Shown here: one piece after another, positions 1 through 11,750 of the stretch
Layout: each line of letters begins with the position of its first letter
Numbering within the stretch: position 1 is the first letter of the stretch
Origin: Cinclus cinclus
Lineage: Eukaryota; Chordata; Aves; Passeriformes; Cinclidae
DNA: 64,000 bases
Direction of reading: 5' to 3'
NCBI RefSeq assembly: GCF_963662255.1
Contig: NC_085047.1
Span: 110,481,872 to 110,545,871, forward strand
Notes under the pieces: generated by a model
What the model saw: only the letters and a program-made list of their open reading frames with translations
The model's database searches: none
Told to the model about the DNA's origin: nothing
Translations under genes and position numbers: made by a program

Positions 1-530
1 AATACTGAGTTACTATAATATTTAAAAGACCAAAAGATACAATCCATGGGAGTAATTTTTTTTAATCTTTAATATCACAAATACTTTTGACCCCACTGCT
101 CTATTTTTTGCTGAAACACGCATCTCATTTGATGTTCCACTGAGTCGCTGGAAGCTTCCAGCTGCTGCCCTGTCTGTGAATGCTCTTTTTTAGGGAAGGG
201 GAAGGAGTAAGGTGGGAAAGATGGGAATGTTTCAGACTACTTTGATCAGAAGAGATCTCTCCAACAGGGAAGATCTGATCTCTTTTGCCCTGAGCAACAG
301 CTCTCCCAAGGGTAGGGTTCAGGTGGAGGATTTTTTCCAACTTCCTTTCCAGGAGAAAGAGGGAAAATTGCCCACAAAGGCTGCATTGCTGATGGGTTTC
401 TCTGAGCTCCTATTGCTGGAGGCATATTTGCTCATTGGATAGTCCTCATGGTCTTGCCTTCCATGTTCTGCACAAAGATGCACTTGTAAATAGAGGTCTT
501 AAAGAAGAGGTCTTAGAAGTCTGTTAGGAA

Positions 531-567
531 ATGCCACTAGCAGAAGACCCAGGTTTGGTACTTGTGT
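531..567 (+). CDS. NYX: Candidate short first coding exon of NYX
   Basis: An ATG at 531 opens 12 codons (MPLAEDPGLVLV) plus one base, followed at once by the donor GTAAGG (568-573). Splicing to the acceptor AG at 3336-3337 joins T to TG, giving Leu, and the frame runs into the nyctalopin body. The product would start with a hydrophobic core (LVLVLILWV) and reach ...GVWA before the first cysteine, which suits a secretory signal. As I recall the human gene, its first coding exon also carries 37 coding bases and a phase-1 intron, matching this length and phase. Against it: the n-region has acidic residues (E5, D6) instead of the usual basic ones, and the peptide does not resemble the mammalian one. 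Of the other donors I checked by eye upstream of NYX, none gave a phase-1 join. This is inference; the exon could also lie outside the window. Confidence 0.35.
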
Positions 568-2063
568 GTAAGGAAAACAGGCTGGATATGGCTTGGGGGC
601 AGACATTTCCTTTACTGAGTGTTTAGAGAAGGAACAGGGGGGAAGGAAGGGGATCTGGTTATCAGCAGGCTGATTCCTACACTGCCCACCATGTGCACAG
701 TGGTGAGTGGAGGTCTGCTCTGAAGGCTGGGATGTGACTGAACCTGGGGCAGCTGGAGATAAACACGAAACTTTCTCAGGAGTGCTTCACCTATAGGACA
801 ACCCATGCACAAATATCCCTCTGGATGTCACCCTGAACCCACACAAGGCTCCCTACCAGCCGCCACGCTTGCATCCGTCATTTTCCAGAAAACCACCTCC
901 AATCAGACATTTGGGAACAGGCAAATCCTTAATCTGTCTGGCCCTCAGTTTATGTAACTGCCTAACAAGAACAACATATGCCCCTGTTGGCACGCAGAGG
1001 GTGGACTGGTGCAGAGAGGAGCAAATGAGGCAGCCCCTGGGCAGGCTGCACAAAGAAAGAGCAATCTGAGACCAGCATATTGTTCCTCTTCTTGTCCTTA
1101 GACTCCAGCTGTTGTCACGGGGACTGAAGGGGATTTTCCTTTTCCCGTGGTTGTTAGATAAGGGCATGGGAAAAAAGGATGAGCAAACAAAATGACAACC
1201 AGTATAAAATCCTTTCTACCTCCCAGAGTCCTTCACTATCATTTATCCTGGAAGTGATGTTGTTTTGCTAATTCTCCAGTCACAATAATGTGCCCAGGCA
1301 TGATGAGACCTGAATTTTGATGAAGAGGCCACAGCTCATCCTTTTGTGAGGCTCTGTCTGTGTCTCTAAATACCCTTCCTACATGCAATAACCAGAATGG
1401 TTTGAACACAGCCAGGCTCCAGGACAGCTCTGGGGTTGATGCCCTTCAGGGGGACTTTGCCAGCAACTGGTTTTGCAAGTCTCTTTTACACAGGCAGTGT
1501 AAACCCCTAAATACTGTCCCATGCATGTTGTCTTTAGAAAGGATGGAGGAAAGGCAGAGAAATTGTAGCCCAAACTGTCATTTGTCCGGTACATTAAAGC
1601 CTTAAGAACTGCAAAAATAAAACTTGATGCTTGCTGAAGCTGATGCTTCTGGACATATCACCTCACAAGGCTGTCTTATTAAAAATGACCATGGGAATAC
1701 AGCTGTACTGAGCAATCACTGTGCTGCAAACCACAGGGAGAGGGAGCTACCCCCTCTGGACACTCAGCAGGAGTATGGAGGAAACCTCCTGATCCCAGAA
1801 GTGCAGTAATAGAGGTGGCTGTTGGTAAAGCTGTTGGTATCTCATGTTTTGCTGAAAAAAAAAAGAAGAAAACGATTATGTTTGTACAGGAGCTAATAAA
1901 CTGCAACAGAAAACCAGTCAGCAGCAATAGCACCATTTCGTGCTTGTGACTACATGGAGATCACTGGTGCTGCTGCTCATTTTGTTGAGGAGAGGGTAAC
2001 ATGTGTCTGGGAGAGCAGTTATAAAAACTGCCTTCAGTTCTTCCTCTCTTGTGAGTTTATTTT

Positions 2064-2310
2064 CATGGAATCAGAGAAAGGGTTTTGCTGGAAGGGACCT
2101 AAAATATCATCTCATTCCAAGTCCCCTGCCATGAGCAGGGACACCTTCCACCAGACCAGGCTTGTCAGAGCTTCATCCAGCCTGGCCTTGAACACTGACA
2201 GCATTGGGGTATCCACAGCTCCTCTGGGTACCCTGTGCCAGTGCCTCATTACCCCCACAACATAGAAATTATTCCATATATCTAATCTAAATTCCCTCTT
2301 TTTCAGAGGA
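2064..2310 (-). mobile_element. CR1 LINE 3'-end fragment
   Basis: Reads as the reverse complement of a CR1 3' end. Diagnostic blocks in order are a 'ggaagggacct' core near 2090, 'agcagggacaccttccacc' near 2135, 'ctggccttgaacact' near 2180, 'tgccagtgcctca' near 2234, and a 'taatctaaattccctcttt' block near 2282. The copy is 5'-truncated and diverged, as is usual for avian CR1. It has no coding capacity. Confidence 0.85.
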
Positions 2311-3291
2311 GAAAAGCATTTGGCATTAAAAAAAACAAACAACTTTTCAGATTTTTTTTGACTGGTTGTTTTTTCCCCACAAAAAAAAAAAAAGAAGCCT
2401 GTCTATGGAGGCTGATGTCTTCCAGTCCTTTTGTTCCTTTTTGTTCTTCTCTCATTTCTCCCAAGAGCCTTCTTCTCTTGCTTGTAGTTCACTCACCCAT
2501 GTGGGACTAACCTGGGAGGAAACAACAGCCTTGCACCTCCCATGTCAGGCTGATAAAAGATGAAGTGGCTGCCCCCATCAAACATAAGGCACAATGGTGA
2601 CTGTCTCAAGAATTGGCAAGACAGCAAAATCTGTGCTGGGGATGCAGAGTTTCTCATCTATGATGAAGCCAGCAGTTGAACAATATCTCTTAGTTTGTTT
2701 TTACTCATGCTGTCGTACCAGTACACAGTGGAAATGTGTTTTCAAACACTGCATTGCATCTTCTTGAGAGCTGAGAGTGCCCCGTCCAGTGCTGCACAAG
2801 CTCATGGCTCTGGTGGAGAAACGTTAGGCTGAAAGAATAAAAGAAAGAAGAAGTAAAAAGTATGAATTTGACACACTTTGGGCAATTAACTGATCTCCTC
2901 TTCCCACTGCCAGAGTCAGCATTCACTTGTCCTCCTCTTCTCCACACCCAGGAATGCTGTAACCCACCCACAGCTGCTGGCCTTCAATGCATTTCTGCCT
3001 GCTCCCCAGCCAAACCGTGTTCCCATCGGGCAGCAGAGAGAGCCCAAAAGAGACACTTGAGAAATATTGAATTCTAGATGGGATGAGCCCCATCTGGAGG
3101 GGAGCAATTAATCAGAGATTATATTCTAGTGACATATATTCTCAGCAGGTTTAGAAACCCTAGAAGATTTTTAGGAATTTTACACAAGAGCTCCTCACTC
3201 AGCACTGGTGTACAGGTGGCAATTAGCTTGGCTAGAGGAGAGGAAAAGACAGTGAAATTTCTTTTGACTGCTGCGACTAATTAATTTGCTA

Positions 3292-4737
3292 ATGATGCAT
3301 TATTTTCTCTCCTGCCCCGCCTCTGTGGGGATGGCAGTGATCCTTTGGGTCCCACAGGTGCAGGGGGTGTGGGCCTGCGTACGCTCCTGCCCTCCCAGCT
3401 GCGTGTGCACCCCGGAGAGGAGCTGCTCTGTGCTCTGTGACCGGGCCGGGCTGGGGCAGATCCCCAGCCAGTTCCCCTGCGAGGCCTCTTCCATCAACCT
3501 GGATAAAAACAGCATCAAGTTCCTGTCTGAGAGGGCCTTCGGGACGCTGCCTTCCCTCAGGTCCCTGTCGCTCAACCACAACAACATCTCCTTCATCACG
3601 CCGGGGGCGTTCAAGGGGCTGCCCAGCCTGACGGAGCTGAAGATGGCCCACAACGAGTACATTCGCTATCTCCACACGCGCACCTTCACCGCGCTCCGGC
3701 GCCTCGTCAGGCTGGACCTGGCCGACTGCAACCTCTTCAACATCCCAGACAGGATCTTCATCGAGCTGCCTGCTCTGCAGGAGCTGTTCTGCTTCCAGAA
3801 CAACTTCCGAAGGATCCCAGGCGCCATCAGGGGCATGGAGAACTTGACCCATGTGTACCTGGAGAGAAACAGGATCGAAGCGGTGGCTTATAACTCCCTG
3901 CAGGGCCTGACCAAGCTGAAATACCTGAATCTGCAGGACAACAAGATAAATGTCATCCACGAGCGAGCTTTTCAGGGCTGTCAGAGGATGGAGTACCTGT
4001 ACCTCAATGACAACTTGATCAGCGAGCTTCCAGAAAACTCCTTTGATGGCCTGAGGCGCCTGAAGATGCTCAACCTGGGGGGGAATTTTCTCAGGAACAT
4101 TTCCAACACCTGGTTCCGGGACTTGGGGGAGCTGGAGTTCCTCTACCTGGACCGCAACCGGATCAGCTACATCGAGGAAGGAGCTTTTGAGAACCTCACC
4201 AGCCTGGTGGCTCTGCACTTGAACAGCAACAACCTGACGACGCTGCCCTTCTCCGTGTTCGAGCCCGTGTACTTCCTGGGGCGCCTGTACCTCTTCCGCA
4301 ACCCCTGGGAGTGCGACTGCCGCCTCGAGTGGCTCAAGGAGTGGATGGAGAACTACAGACTCGTCAGGGATATTCCGTGTGCCTCCCCCTCCTCCGTGGC
4401 TGGGATCGACCTGACGGACGTGCTCTTTGAGAGATCTCCCGAAGGTTACTGTCTCGACCCGGTGGAGCTGAATGTCACGTCCGAGGGGCCGACCCAGAGC
4501 CAGGAGCCTTGGTCTACCACAGAGAGCAAGTTCAACAGCCTTATCTCCAAACTCTTGCTCCAGATGGGCCTTCCTGAGGAGGTGGCAAACGCCACTGAAG
4601 TGTACAGTAACAGCACGCGGCCGGACGGACAGACCGAAGGGGTTTCTTCCGGCATGGGGGAAGGCAGAACCGAGGCTGACTCCTCTTCCTTGTACTTCCC
4701 AGCACTTTTTACAGTGGCTGTTCTGCTGTGCAAATAG
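3292..4737 (+). CDS. NYX: Nyctalopin, main coding exon
   Basis: Extracellular leucine-rich-repeat protein of retinal ON-bipolar cell dendrites. It organises the mGluR6-TRPM1 signalling complex; human loss causes X-linked complete congenital stationary night blindness. Numbering from ATG 3292 (481 aa): hydrophobic stretch about 14-28; N-terminal cysteine cap with C29, C33, C37, C39, C45, C49; about eleven tandem LRRs (about 55-330) with LxxLxLxxN repeats such as [11 protein letters not shown] and [12 protein letters not shown]-terminal cap NPWECDC with C341, C343, C363, C387; a Ser/Thr-rich tail with N-glycosylation sequons (NVT, NAT, NST); and a terminal hydrophobic segment ([13 protein letters not shown]), consistent with a GPI signal or short anchor. 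The length equals human nyctalopin. The start is uncertain: the frame also extends to TTG 3286, but 3298-3337 looks like a polypyrimidine tract ending in AG, so translated sequence may really begin at 3338 after splicing. The exon is GC- and CpG-rich compared with its flanks. Confidence 0.95.
   Translation: MMHYFLSCPASVGMAVILWVPQVQGVWACVRSCPPSCVCTPERSCSVLCDRAGLGQIPSQFPCEASSINLDKNSIKFLSERAFGTLPSLRSLSLNHNNISFITPGAFKGLPSLTELKMAHNEYIRYLHTRTFTALRRLVRLDLADCNLFNIPDRIFIELPALQELFCFQNNFRRIPGAIRGMENLTHVYLERNRIEAVAYNSLQGLTKLKYLNLQDNKINVIHERAFQGCQRMEYLYLNDNLISELPENSFDGLRRLKMLNLGGNFLRNISNTWFRDLGELEFLYLDRNRISYIEEGAFENLTSLVALHLNSNNLTTLPFSVFEPVYFLGRLYLFRNPWECDCRLEWLKEWMENYRLVRDIPCASPSSVAGIDLTDVLFERSPEGYCLDPVELNVTSEGPTQSQEPWSTTESKFNSLISKLLLQMGLPEEVANATEVYSNSTRPDGQTEGVSSGMGEGRTEADSSSLYFPALFTVAVLLCK
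3336..3337 (+). promoter_or_regulatory. NYX: Probable splice acceptor of the main NYX exon
   Basis: A pyrimidine-rich stretch (about 3301-3325, 'ttttctctcctgcccc' and onward) is followed by 'ggatggcag', then TG ATC CTT in the nyctalopin frame. From 3338 the protein aligns with mammalian nyctalopin; the residues encoded before it do not. This marks the likely 3' splice site and argues against ATG 3292 as the true start. Confidence 0.55.
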
Positions 4738-5810
4738 TCCAAGGGCTGGATGGAGCAGGGGTTCTGCTTAAGCATTTAGATCCTGCACCTACTTAGTCAT
4801 CAGGGAAAAGTTTTATTGTGGGCCTCTGATACATAACGGGCTCCAAACTCTTCCAGGTTGGGCTTGTTGGATCTGGCTCCAGATTCCCTTGGGAACTGGT
4901 GAGACCTGGGTCCCGCTTTGGATGGCAAACCGTCCCTGTGGGTGTCCCAGAGTCTCCTGGATACTCACAGGGAGATGAGTAGCACTGATTGAATTTTGCC
5001 TAGAGGTGTGTGCTGTTCCCTGCTGGGAATGGAGGGAAGAGGGGTCTGTCTGTGGGGTGTTTGTTCCATCAGGCCAACTTGTAAAAGCAAGGTGTTCCAT
5101 GGTGATTCAGCTTCATGAGGGCAAGATGAGGCTGAAAAACCAGACCCCTCTTCATGTCCTGACAGACACCCACACCCATGGCAGGCACTGCTGAACAACA
5201 GGAAACTCTTCCTGATTTCCCCCAGCGAATGCAGGAGGGAGCAGGGCAGTCCTGGGCAGCATCCAGGGATGCTGGAATGTGGGAATGCTGGATGCAGCAC
5301 TAGACCTCATGAAAAGGAAGAAAGCACCTGGGGACAGCACCTGCCCCAGGCAGGTCTGGGATGGGCACAGTATTTTGGTGGTGACCACAGGCAGGATTTT
5401 GATCCTTTGCCCCCTCTGTTATCTGGTGCTGGTGCGGGAGAACCAGATGGACCCACTTTTGTCCAAACATTCTTCTCTGAGACAAAGCTACTTAAACTCA
5501 GCCTACTTATTCCCATAATTTCAATGTGTTTAATTTTTCAGTGAATATATTAATTCAAGGAATACTTTTTTATTATTATTTGTAGATTGTTTCATGGCAT
5601 GGCAGCAGGGCCAGAGTACGGTGGTGACAAATGCAACCAGGTCCTATGTAGTGTGTCATATTATGCCATACTGATAATTTTCTTTTATATGGCATCTTAA
5701 GTGTTTTATCTTTGAAATCTTCAATGAAAGCTGCTAATAGGACCAGAATGATGTTTTATGTATCAAAGCATATTAATAAAGTAATTTGATATTTTAATCA
5801 CAAAAATAAA
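4738..5810 (+). other. NYX: Probable NYX 3' UTR
   Basis: Sequence after the NYX stop has no conserved open frame on either strand. It becomes A/T-rich after 5500 and carries polyadenylation hexamers AATAAA at 5775-5780 and 5805-5810, with another at 6004-6009. A short inverted repeat lies at 5259-5295. The 3' end cannot be fixed without transcript data. Confidence 0.45.
5775..5810 (+). terminator. NYX: Two AATAAA poly(A) signal candidates for NYX
   Basis: Exact AATAAA hexamers sit at 5775-5780 and 5805-5810, about 1.05 kb after the stop codon, in A/T-rich sequence followed by a T-run at 5829-5836. They are the first clear pair downstream of the coding region. Other hexamers occur later (6004), so actual use is unproven. 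Confidence 0.4.
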
Positions 5811-6882
5811 CTGGTTAAACCTAAGGTTTTTTTTTTAGATCCTTGAACAACTCTGGTGACTTTTTTTTCGTAAGCTACTCAAATGGGTGCACATGAGTGT
5901 CCTTTCATGGCCTAAAGCAAATGGCAAGCTATTTATTGCAACATAAGTACTTTCACTTAAAACCTGACTGTACTTATGTTTGTGTTAAGCAGCAACACTT
6001 GAAAATAAAAGTGACTATACAGAAATACACTTCTGTCAAAGAAGATCTCCTGCTTTCTAATTAATGCCAGAGATTTCCAGAGGAAAGCTGAGTAAAGGGA
6101 AAACCAAGCCTTCCCTGCTGCAATGGTTTCTCAGTTATCTGTAGCTTGACCACAGTTTCCTCAGGGAATCAAAATGCCAGATGGTTTGATAAATGCCTAT
6201 TTGACCTGTTGCATGAACTAAATTCAATGAGTTTGGATTTCCAGGCTATTTATGAATCCATTAATCTTCTTAAGTACTAAATTCATCTGTGTGTTATAAG
6301 AAGCTGTTTTTCAAACCTAGTCCAGCCTAGTGCTGTAGAGGCATATTAGGTTAAGGATGCCTTTACAGGAGTACTATTTCATCCTGTCAGGGGAGGTTTA
6401 TCAATAGGCTTGGCACAGATGGTAGGACACAAATGGTTGTATTTCACTTCCTATAAGTACGGGTGCCTCATGAGTGAATTGTTTTTATAACCCACATATT
6501 CATTTTCTGTGCCGGGACACATTAAAGCTGAAGATTGCCTTCCTGTGCAATTGTTGAGTGGCTTTCAAGTCAATTAGTGCTTCAAAGATGCTCCTGCCTT
6601 ATCTGTAAGATGCAGATCTGAATGTGAAGAGTCTCAAAACGGTTTTAGCAGAGATTGTGCTGTCAGGTGATGGACAAGAGGGCTGTACTTTGGGCTGTAC
6701 TTTGTACTCAGCTGTGTGACAAGAGGGACACTGACCTTGGGCGTTGATGGTTTAAGTGTCTCTTGTGGTTAAATTCCTGCCTGGCTCAGAAAGCTTTCCC
6801 TGTGCTGCTCCAACACAGCTGTGGCTGCCTGGAAAGCATGTGGCTGACATCGTTCTGTTTGTAACAGCCCTTCAGCTTCCCG

Positions 6883-6910
6883 ACAGGGACAGGGACAGGG
6901 ACACGGACAG
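6883..6910. repeat. Short (ACAGGG)n tandem repeat
   Basis: Hexamer units 'acaggg' recur about four times, the last diverging to 'acacgg'. It is a short minisatellite-like tract in intergenic DNA. Confidence 0.8.
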
Positions 6911-9900
6911 GAACAGACTCCCCTGCCCTGAAATCCTGCTCTTCCCTCTGAGCTGAGAGATCAGCAGAGTGTGTCCCCAGTGGCACAGAGCAGCTGGCAC
7001 ATGGGCACTCTGAGTGGGCTGGGGAAGGTCTGTGAGCCTGTGACGGCTGTCGCTTTGCTCCTCTACTCTCTGTTGCTTGTTCCTTGAGAAGACACCAGAA
7101 CTGCCTGCTTTATTCCTTCAGGATTCTTGTTTCTAAACTCTTAACAAATGGCTCGTTTCTCTGATTACATGGGCAGGTGAAAACTCATAATTACGGGGTT
7201 TTTTAATAAATAGTTTGCTTTTATTCTTCATTTTCTTAGACCAGACTCTTGCTGCAAAACTGTGCTTCAGCTGGTAAGCCTGAAGCAGTTGTTGTTTATA
7301 AGTCCATGGCTTAGAGTCCCTTCACAAATCAGTGCTGTTTTCAAAATCTGTCTCTGGACTGGGACACCTCCAAAGATGCCAAATCTTTGTCTGTTTGGAA
7401 TAAATGCAAATATTGTTCAGCAAAGTGGTGCTCCCAGCCCTGCCCTCAGCATGAGGTGCTGAGATTTTGTTTGAAGCAGTGGGAAGGGATGGTCGTGAGC
7501 TGCCTAGAGTTAGGATAAACCTTCTGACTGAAGTTTATTTGGAGAGCTGGAGTTCCCAGACCAAAGCACCTGAGATCCTGGGAGAGGGCAATTTGTTTTA
7601 ATGTGTGGTACCTGGTGATACTGCACTGCTCTTCACTGGTGCAACTGGTTTTCATGCTTTACAAGAATTAATGTTGGAGCAGAGGGGAGAAGTTGTCAGT
7701 GTAGTGGAAAGAAACTATTTAATTTTGGATATAACCTCTGAGTCTCAGAATTCTGTTGCTATGTTGCACCCCCAGGATCATACTCAGTGTTTAACATGAA
7801 CACCTTTATGTCCCCTCTATTTTCTTTAAATTTGCAGCTATTGCCAGTAAACCTCTGCAAAATGAAGCTACTGGCTGTTTTGCTTCTCTTGTGGATTATC
7901 ATATTTTTCTTCTTTGGAAAGAAATATGAAGTGCAGGACATGAGGAACCACTGTTCTTTGCTAGAGAGGCAGCAGCTGCTGTCTGAGACTGACAGCTGCT
8001 GGCCAGCCAAGACTCAGGAACTTCATGGCCAGTTTTCAAGGATATTGTATTTTATCTAATTCTTGTCTTCACAACATCTGGCTGATAGCTTTTAAAAGAA
8101 ATCAAGTTTTAATTTGTTGGGTTTTCCTTTGATATTTTTTTTGTGGTCACAAACTCAAGGGGAATCAAATCAACTGGGTTAAATTCCAGAAAACTGGTGT
8201 GCCTGCCCTGGAGGGTATTAAGCCTTGCAAGACGATAGCCTGTCATGGTCACTCCTACTCCAATGTGAGCTTCAGAAGACAGGGCTAGTTTGGGTGAGAA
8301 ATCAGTGCTTGTAAATGCCTGCTTTTGCAGAGCCAAGGCATGGGATTGTTGCAGAAACACTGAAAGTACTGGTCCTTCCTCTTCTCCCACCCAAATCTGA
8401 TAGAGATAGGTGGAGTCTGAAGGATCTGCTGCAATAATCTTCAAAGCAGTTTTAAAAGGACTTTAAAGAAAATGCTAAGCATGGAATAAAGACCAGAAAT
8501 TATAATTAAAAATAGAGGTATCACAAGTATTACTTCAAAGTTAATACTTAAAACATCAACCTAAATATGTGCAAGATCAGCACCAAAGTTCCATTTCTCA
8601 TGGGGAAAGGCTGGTATTTTAAACTTCAATATAAAAGTAAATACATAAAATAGGTATTTCTGGACAGAGAATTTTCTATGCCTCTCACCCAAAGCCTGAT
8701 TTTGTTGACCCTGTGGTTAGTTGAACCAGACTGATCTTGTACTCTGTGGTTAGTTTTAGCCTTGAATGGGAGAAGTTAATTTCTTTTGCAGTTCTTCTCA
8801 ATTTTGACCTTCACCACATCCTTTGATTTTTGTTGTACTTCCTTCTTCATCTGTCTTTTAAAGGACTGTTTGAGAGTTAATTCTTAACTTGCACATCATA
8901 AATCGTATATTCTCAATGAAAAATACCAAGGCACTTCAAAAATACCTAAAACCACCATTAATTTTTCTGTACACGCCTGATGGTTTATTCTTCATGCATA
9001 TCCAGTGTATTTGCTCCTTGAATTAACAGCTAATTTCCCTTTGTGCTTGCTCAGAGGGTTTTGACCTGTGTCAGGAGCTTTTTGACGTGGCTGGAGGCTT
9101 GCAATGAGGCTTAAGGCATCCTTGTTCTGCTTCCCCTTGTATTCCACACCCTCCTTTCCACTCTTCTTCTCACCTGCTTGCTTCTGCTCCAAGCCAGAAC
9201 TTGCCTGTGCCCTCCCTTTGCTGCTCCAGCAGGGCCAGCTGTGATCAAAACTGGATCGCTGCAATGGCCCAGTTAAAGCTAACACTCAAACTTTCCCTCT
9301 TAAAATTTTTGATGTTTAGGTTCCCTATTATTTCCCCTAATACTTTGTTAGTCACGTTGGGCCATAAGTAGGTTAAACTGAGGATAATTGGAATAAAATG
9401 GTATTATTATAACTGAAAGCTAAATGGGAAAGATGGTGTTCAATTGCTGCTCAATTTGCTTAAGCTGAGGGCTTGGAGGCACAAGGATATTGGGAAGAGG
9501 TCTAGAGAGTTCTTGGGCTTTGTGGGTGCAGATCAGGGGACAAGCAAGGAAGCACCAAGTCCCCAAGGAGATGAGGATGTGCAGGACTCACAACAAACTG
9601 TGCCACGCAGGCAGGTGTAAAAATATATCTAAAAATACACGTGTTTCTTCTTGTGGGCTTTTGATGATGAGAACAAGGCTGAATGCACAGTGCCAGGGTG
9701 GGCAAATGTGATAAATCAGTAACAAAGGACAACCAGCTGTGCACACGGAAATTGGGATGGAAATGGCAGAACCAATTCCTCACAGTGCTGAGTGATTATG
9801 TCTCAATGTGCTGTGACAATAAGAAATACATCAGGCTCTAAGTGGACAGGCACTTTCTGATGCATGTGTCTGGTACAGAGTCAGAGGGCAAAGCACAGAA

Positions 9901-10978
9901 ATAAATGATAAACATGCAATCAGAAAAAGCTGGTTGCAAATATCTGTGCTGAAACTGATGATTGATTATTTCAGTAGTCAAAAAGTAGCAGTGAATTTGC
10001 AGATGCAGAATGTTTTTTAGGCCAGCAAAGCTTAAAGGAGGTGTTGATGAATTCCAAATTACTTGCAAGTCAGGTAATTTGGAGTAACAGGGTTGATTAA
10101 ATCAATGCTAGCATATGTAGGGTAATACATATAGGAAGACACAACCTGAACTGTTCACAGGCACATCTGAGTCTTTTAGGGAAAGGAAGACCTTGGAATT
10201 GCTGTGTAGAGCCAGTAGATCAAGTGGCATAAACAGAAAAAATATACTGTAAGTAACAGGGGCTGGAATAGGAAAACCAGCATATAATGTCATTGGGTAT
10301 TATGCCTTTACCAGTACATCCTGACCTGGAAAATGTGCAGATTATGTCTTGCCATACCAGAAACCATATCAGTGATGAAGCTGGTGCCAGAAATAAATGA
10401 GTCATGGAACTAAGATTTCTCATTAACCAGGAATGAAAAGATGGTTTTGTTTAGGGGGATCTGGATGGTGTTAAGCCCTGTGGGAGCTACGAAGACCCCT
10501 TTGTCTCCATTGACAGCATCTGTGAGCAAGCCAGATACTCAGCCCTGCACAGATCATGGGCAATGTGGGACACAAGTTACCATAAATTCTAGGGATGGGT
10601 GAGACATCTCTGCTCTGTGCCACAGGGCACAATGACCTTCACCTGAGGATCCCCTGAGGATGTGAAGTTGATTTTGATTCACAGAGCTTTTCTATTTTCT
10701 TAAGAGTAGGGCTGGGTGTCTGTGTTCTTCCTCAGACCTTGTCTGTTTGTGGTGGCTCCTCCAGTGGTGCTGCCAACCTTCATAACCAAGTCTCAGCTGT
10801 GGACCTGTGACATGGAGGGCCAGCTCAGGACACCCCTTGGCCTAAGGTTAACAGAGCACAGGAGGCATTTATGCCAATACCAACCAGTAAAAACCACCAT
10901 GTTTCCTTCAAGGATATGGAATCTACCTTTTTGAGAGGAAAATGTTTTCATTAAATTGCTAGAACAGGACAAATCACT

Positions 10979-11325
10979 GAATCATAGAATGATTTGGATT
11001 GGAAGGGATCTTAGACATCACCTAGTTCCTGCCATGGGCAGGGACACCTTCCACCAGGTCAGGTTCCTCAAAGTCCCAACCAATCTGGCCCTGAACACTT
11101 CCAGGGATGGGGCATTCACAACTTCCTTGGGCAACCTGTGCCAGTGCCTCACCACCCTCACAGTAAAGAATTCCTTCCTTAAACCTAATGGAAACCTTCC
11201 CTTTTTTTTTTGCTTAAAGCCATTCCCCCTTGTCCTAACACCAGGTACTCTAGTAAAAAGTCCCTCTCCATCTTTCTTGTAGGTCCCCTTTATGTACTGG
11301 AAGGCTACAGTGAGGTCTCCCCTTA
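10979..11325 (-). mobile_element. CR1 LINE 3'-end fragment
   Basis: The longest and best preserved CR1 copy in the window, in reverse orientation. It begins with 'gaatcatagaatgatttgg' and continues with 'ggaagggatctta', 'gggcagggacaccttccacc', 'ccagggatggggcattcaca', 'gtgcctcaccaccctcacag', 'cattcccccttgtcctaac' and 'tccctctccatctttcttgt'. It is 5'-truncated and followed by an A-rich stretch. Open frames here are repeat-derived, not genes. Confidence 0.92.
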
Positions 11326-11678
11326 AAAAAATTTAAAAAAATAGAAAAAATGTTTGTCAGAAAGAATTTGGAAAAGAAATGACAAACCAGACAGGAGGCA
11401 GATACAGGTCAGAAGAAAAGGGAGAGTTGCAACTGGTGGCACCCTGGAGAACATGGTTTAGCAAAACAATGCCCCAAACCTGTGAACTGGAAATAAACCA
11501 CAAATTGCAAAGATCAACAGCTACAAAGGGACCTACATCCTCCCCACAGACTGCAAGGTCCTGGATTTTAAGGTCTGTGGGCAGCTTCCTTGGCTCAGTG
11601 AAGCATTCCGGGTGAGCATTTACACTCCCATCTTCCAGCCCTGGGAATTTCTCATCTCTCAGTCTTTGGCCACTGGAG

Positions 11679-11750
11679 TCACAGGATCACAGAATATTTG
11701 GAGTTGGAAGGGACCACAGTGGAAGATCTTACACGGGATGCTGCCTGTGC
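11679..11750 (-). mobile_element. Short diverged CR1 tail fragment
   Basis: The opening 'tcacaggatcacagaatatt' plus 'ggagttggaagggaccaca' matches the reverse complement of a CR1 3' terminus. The similarity fades after about 70 bases. It lies about 350 bases beyond the larger CR1 copy. Confidence 0.6.

Larger units (their letters stand above)
1..3291. other. NYX upstream sequence or first intron
   Basis: I see no long open frame with a recognisable product here. It contains a reverse-oriented CR1 fragment (2064-2310), short A/T-rich runs, and a candidate short NYX first coding exon (531-567). If that exon is real, 568-3337 is an intron of about 2.8 kb. ATTA-type homeodomain cores occur at 3105-3113, 3220-3226 and 3277-3295, just before the main NYX exon. 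Confidence 0.6.

Noticed and set aside
690..706. ATG with good context (ccaccatg) followed by donor gtgagt
   Set aside because: Only four codons and phase 0; joined to 3338 it would read an immediate stop.
1954..2265. 103-residue open frame, also considered as a NYX first exon (ATG 1954, donor near 1996)
   Set aside because: The end of the frame is CR1, and the donor would leave phase 0, putting a TGA stop at the start of the NYX exon.
3289..4218. 309-residue open frame antisense to NYX
   Set aside because: It is the shadow of the GC-rich LRR exon: repeated Val/Gln/Leu/Glu strings mirror the Leu-rich codons, with no domain of its own.
10956..11282. 108-residue open frame
   Set aside because: It lies inside a reverse-oriented CR1 3' end and has no protein similarity.
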